From: DASSLY01 sp035689185
GTDB lineage: Bacteria > Actinomycetota > Actinomycetes > Actinomycetales > Dermatophilaceae
Direction: 5' to 3'
Length of the DNA: 64,000 bases
Assembly (NCBI GenBank): GCA_035689185.1
Contig: DASSLY010000021.1
Span: forward strand, 1 to 64,000
The position numbers and the translations under genes were made by a program. The notes below the pieces were generated by a model, which did not search any database, was not told where the DNA came from, and worked only from the letters and a program-made list of their open reading frames with translations. Below are positions 62,658 through 64,000 of this stretch, in pieces. Positions within the stretch are counted from its first letter, which is position 1, and the number at the start of each line of letters is the position of its first letter.

Positions 62658-64000
62658 GTGAGCCAGGCCAGCCCTCTCTCGGTCCGCGGCGCGGTCGACG
62701 ACGTGGTCGCTCTGGCCGTCAGCGCCGGGTTGGACCCGCAGGCGGCGCGGGACGAGGCGCTGGCGCTGGCTGCCGCCGTGGCCGAGTCCGCACCGGGGGC
62801 ACCGCAGGACTGGGCGCACGTCGTGGACGGCGCCTCGCCGCAGGACTTCTTCGACGCCGCCGTCCGGGGCCGGCGCTGGCGTGCGGCCCCGACAACGACG
62901 CTCGCGCAGCTGGCGGCCACCGAGTCGGCGAGGGCGGCGGCATACGCCAAGGCCTTGGCCGAGGTGGCGAGCGCGGCCTGCGACCTCGGCGAGCCGACGA
63001 TGCGCGTGGTCGGCAACGCCTCGGTCGCCGCCGCGGCCCAGCTCCGCGCCGTCCCTCCCGAGTTGTCAGAACCACGGCGGGGCCTGACGCGCCCACGCTC
63101 CGACAACTCCGGGCGTCCCGAGACCACCCCCGAGTTGTCAGAACCACAGCGGGGCATGACGCGCCCAGGCTCTGACAACTCCGGGGGGCCCGAGGCCCTG
63201 CCAGGCTCCGACAAGGCGCCGGCCCGGACCGTCGAGGAGCTCCTCGCCGAGCTGGACTCGCTCATCGGCTTGGACCGGGTGAAACGGGAGGTGCACCGGC
63301 AGGTGGCGCTGCTGCGGATGGCCAAGCTGCGCAGCGACGCCGGGCTGAAGAACGCCACCATCACCCGGCACCTGGTCTTCGTCGGCAACCCGGGGACCGG
63401 CAAGACGACCGTGGCCCGGCTGGTCGGCGGCATCTACGCGGCGATGGGCCTGCTCAGCAAGGGCCACCTCACCGAGGTGGACCGCTCGGAGCTGGTCGCC
63501 GGCTACCTCGGCCAGACCGCGGTCAAGACCGCGGAGGTGGTCGCGCGGGCGGGCGGCGGGGTGCTGTTCATCGACGAGGCGTACTCCCTGGCCGGGGACC
63601 AGTACGGTCAGGAGTCGGTGGACACGCTCGTGAAGGAGATGGAGGACCGGCGCGACGACCTGGTCGTCATCGTGGCCGGCTACCCCGTTCCGATGCGACG
63701 GTTCATCGAGACCAACCCTGGCCTGGCCAGCCGGTTCCGGACAACGATCGAGTTCGAGGACTACACCGACGAGCAGATCCACCAGATCCTCACCAGCCTG
63801 GCCGCCGCCGCCGACTACGAGCTCACCGACGGCGCCAATCAACGCTTCCGCGAACTGCTGGCCGCGGCCCCGCGCGGTCCGAGCTTCGGCAACGGCCGGT
63901 ACGCCCGCAACACCCTGGAAGCAGCGATCGGCCGGCAAGCGTGGCGCCTGCGCGACGTCGCGTCGCCCAGCACCGCGCAGTTGCGTCAGCTCGAGCTGCA
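62658..64000 (+). CDS. CbbX/SpoVK-like AAA ATPase, 3' end outside the window
   Basis: The frame is open from GTG 62658 for 447 codons and continues past the edge. Residues 1-130 are a helical N-domain. Residues ~134-185 are a linker containing two in-frame palindromic elements and part of a third. From ~190 the AAA domain reads LDSLIGLDRVKREVHRQVAL, Walker A FVGNPGTGKTTVARL, RSELVAGYLGQTAVKT, Walker B GVLFIDEAYSLAGD, the sensor VVIVAGYPVPM and the arginine-finger region NPGLASRFRTTIEF. CbbX/SpoVK proteins remodel protein complexes. With TelA upstream this resembles the Tel/Ter stress modules. Confidence 0.9.
   Translation, partial: MSQASPLSVRGAVDDVVALAVSAGLDPQAARDEALALAAAVAESAPGAPQDWAHVVDGASPQDFFDAAVRGRRWRAAPTTTLAQLAATESARAAAYAKALAEVASAACDLGEPTMRVVGNASVAAAAQLRAVPPELSEPRRGLTRPRSDNSGRPETTPELSEPQRGMTRPGSDNSGGPEALPGSDKAPARTVEELLAELDSLIGLDRVKREVHRQVALLRMAKLRSDAGLKNATITRHLVFVGNPGTGKTTVARLVGGIYAAMGLLSKGHLTEVDRSELVAGYLGQTAVKTAEVVARAGGGVLFIDEAYSLAGDQYGQESVDTLVKEMEDRRDDLVVIVAGYPVPMRRFIETNPGLASRFRTTIEFEDYTDEQIHQILTSLAAAADYELTDGANQRFRELLAAAPRGPSFGNGRYARNTLEAAIGRQAWRLRDVASPSTAQLRQLEL
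63064..63105. repeat. 42-bp palindromic element, copy 5, in frame in the AAA gene
   Basis: A diverged copy (TGTCAGAACCACGG ... CGCTCCGACA) lies inside the AAA ATPase gene. It is read as residues 136-149, LSEPRRGLTRPRSD. Its 42 bases are 14 codons, so the frame is kept. Confidence 0.93.
63136..63177. repeat. 42-bp palindromic element, copy 6, in frame in the AAA gene
   Basis: The second in-gene copy, 72 bases (24 codons) after copy 5, is read as residues 160-173, LSEPQRGMTRPGSD. The centre again has CATGA. A half-copy (CCAGGCTCCGACA) follows at 63201-63213. Confidence 0.93.

Noticed and set aside
62177..63433. 418-codon minus-strand frame opposite the AAA ATPase gene
   Set aside because: It is antisense to Walker motifs. 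The repeated SEPGR-like peptide in it is only the palindromic element read from the other strand.

Overview
This window is 64 kb of very GC-rich DNA and looks like the chromosome of an actinobacterium. The supporting evidence is the GTG starts and GTGA/ATGA stop-start overlaps, a bacterial proteasome activator (Bpa), a DUF4235 protein, a fused circularly permuted ATP-grasp/alpha-E protein, an ATP-grasp-linked transglutaminase and WXG-like small proteins. Family-level placement (something like Intrasporangiaceae) is only a guess. I saw no rRNA, tRNA or CRISPR array.

Layout. (a) 1-4.95 kb is an accessory, decayed stretch. It holds a short Rhs-type toxin with a barnase-like C-terminus, its barstar-like immunity protein, a frameshifted small gene, and remnants of an IS1380-type transposase, a PAP2 phosphatase and a serine recombinase. 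A lower-GC membrane protein gene and a 3'-truncated SDR gene close the stretch. (b) 5.2-11.4 kb is a copper-handling operon (multicopper oxidase, BNR-repeat lipoprotein, P1B ATPase) followed by a PaaK-like ligase. (c) 11.5-14.9 kb has a PLP decarboxylase, a tautomerase and a ~1.4 kb tandem-repeat array lying between converging genes. (d) 14.9-18.1 kb is a thiamine-precursor ECF transporter (T, fused A1-A2 and YkoE-like S) behind a TPP riboswitch. (e) 18.4-26.8 kb is a histidine-utilisation region: hutH, hutU, an M20 amidohydrolase, hutF, hutI and a divergent IclR regulator, with a YbaK-type gene facing the other way inside it. (f) 26.9-41.8 kb carries mobA, a quinone oxidoreductase, M18 aminopeptidase, PfkB kinase, GH4 glycosidase, a PadR-ABC export operon, GNAT, Bpa, a GntR regulator, lipoproteins and an AI-2E-type permease. 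(g) 41.9-50 kb carries a WXG-like protein and lipase-like protein pair, a membrane metallophosphoesterase, MFS, OsmC, an alpha/beta hydrolase and a zinc peptidase. (h) 50.2-56.2 kb carries two more multicopper oxidases with a membrane protein and a lipoprotein. (i) 56.3-64 kb carries transglutaminase plus ATP-grasp/alpha-E, TelA, a nucleotidyltransferase, a hypothetical protein and a CbbX/SpoVK-like AAA ATPase that runs off the window.

The most unusual signal is a dispersed family of exactly 42-bp palindromic elements, TGTCAGAAC-N24-GTTCTGACA, with six copies seen at 22.1, 24.3, 32.6, 59.8, 63.06 and 63.14 kb. Read in one particular frame, on either strand, they encode a related 14-residue peptide (LSE[RP]..R.MTRPRSD). 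Two copies are inserted in frame in the AAA ATPase, and one supplies the apparent start codon of the M20 hydrolase. They resemble, by analogy, the protein-tolerated palindromic elements of Rickettsia. A second DNA-level signal is the many copies of GGTATGCCG.

All calls come from reading the sequence and recalling family motifs. No database search was run.
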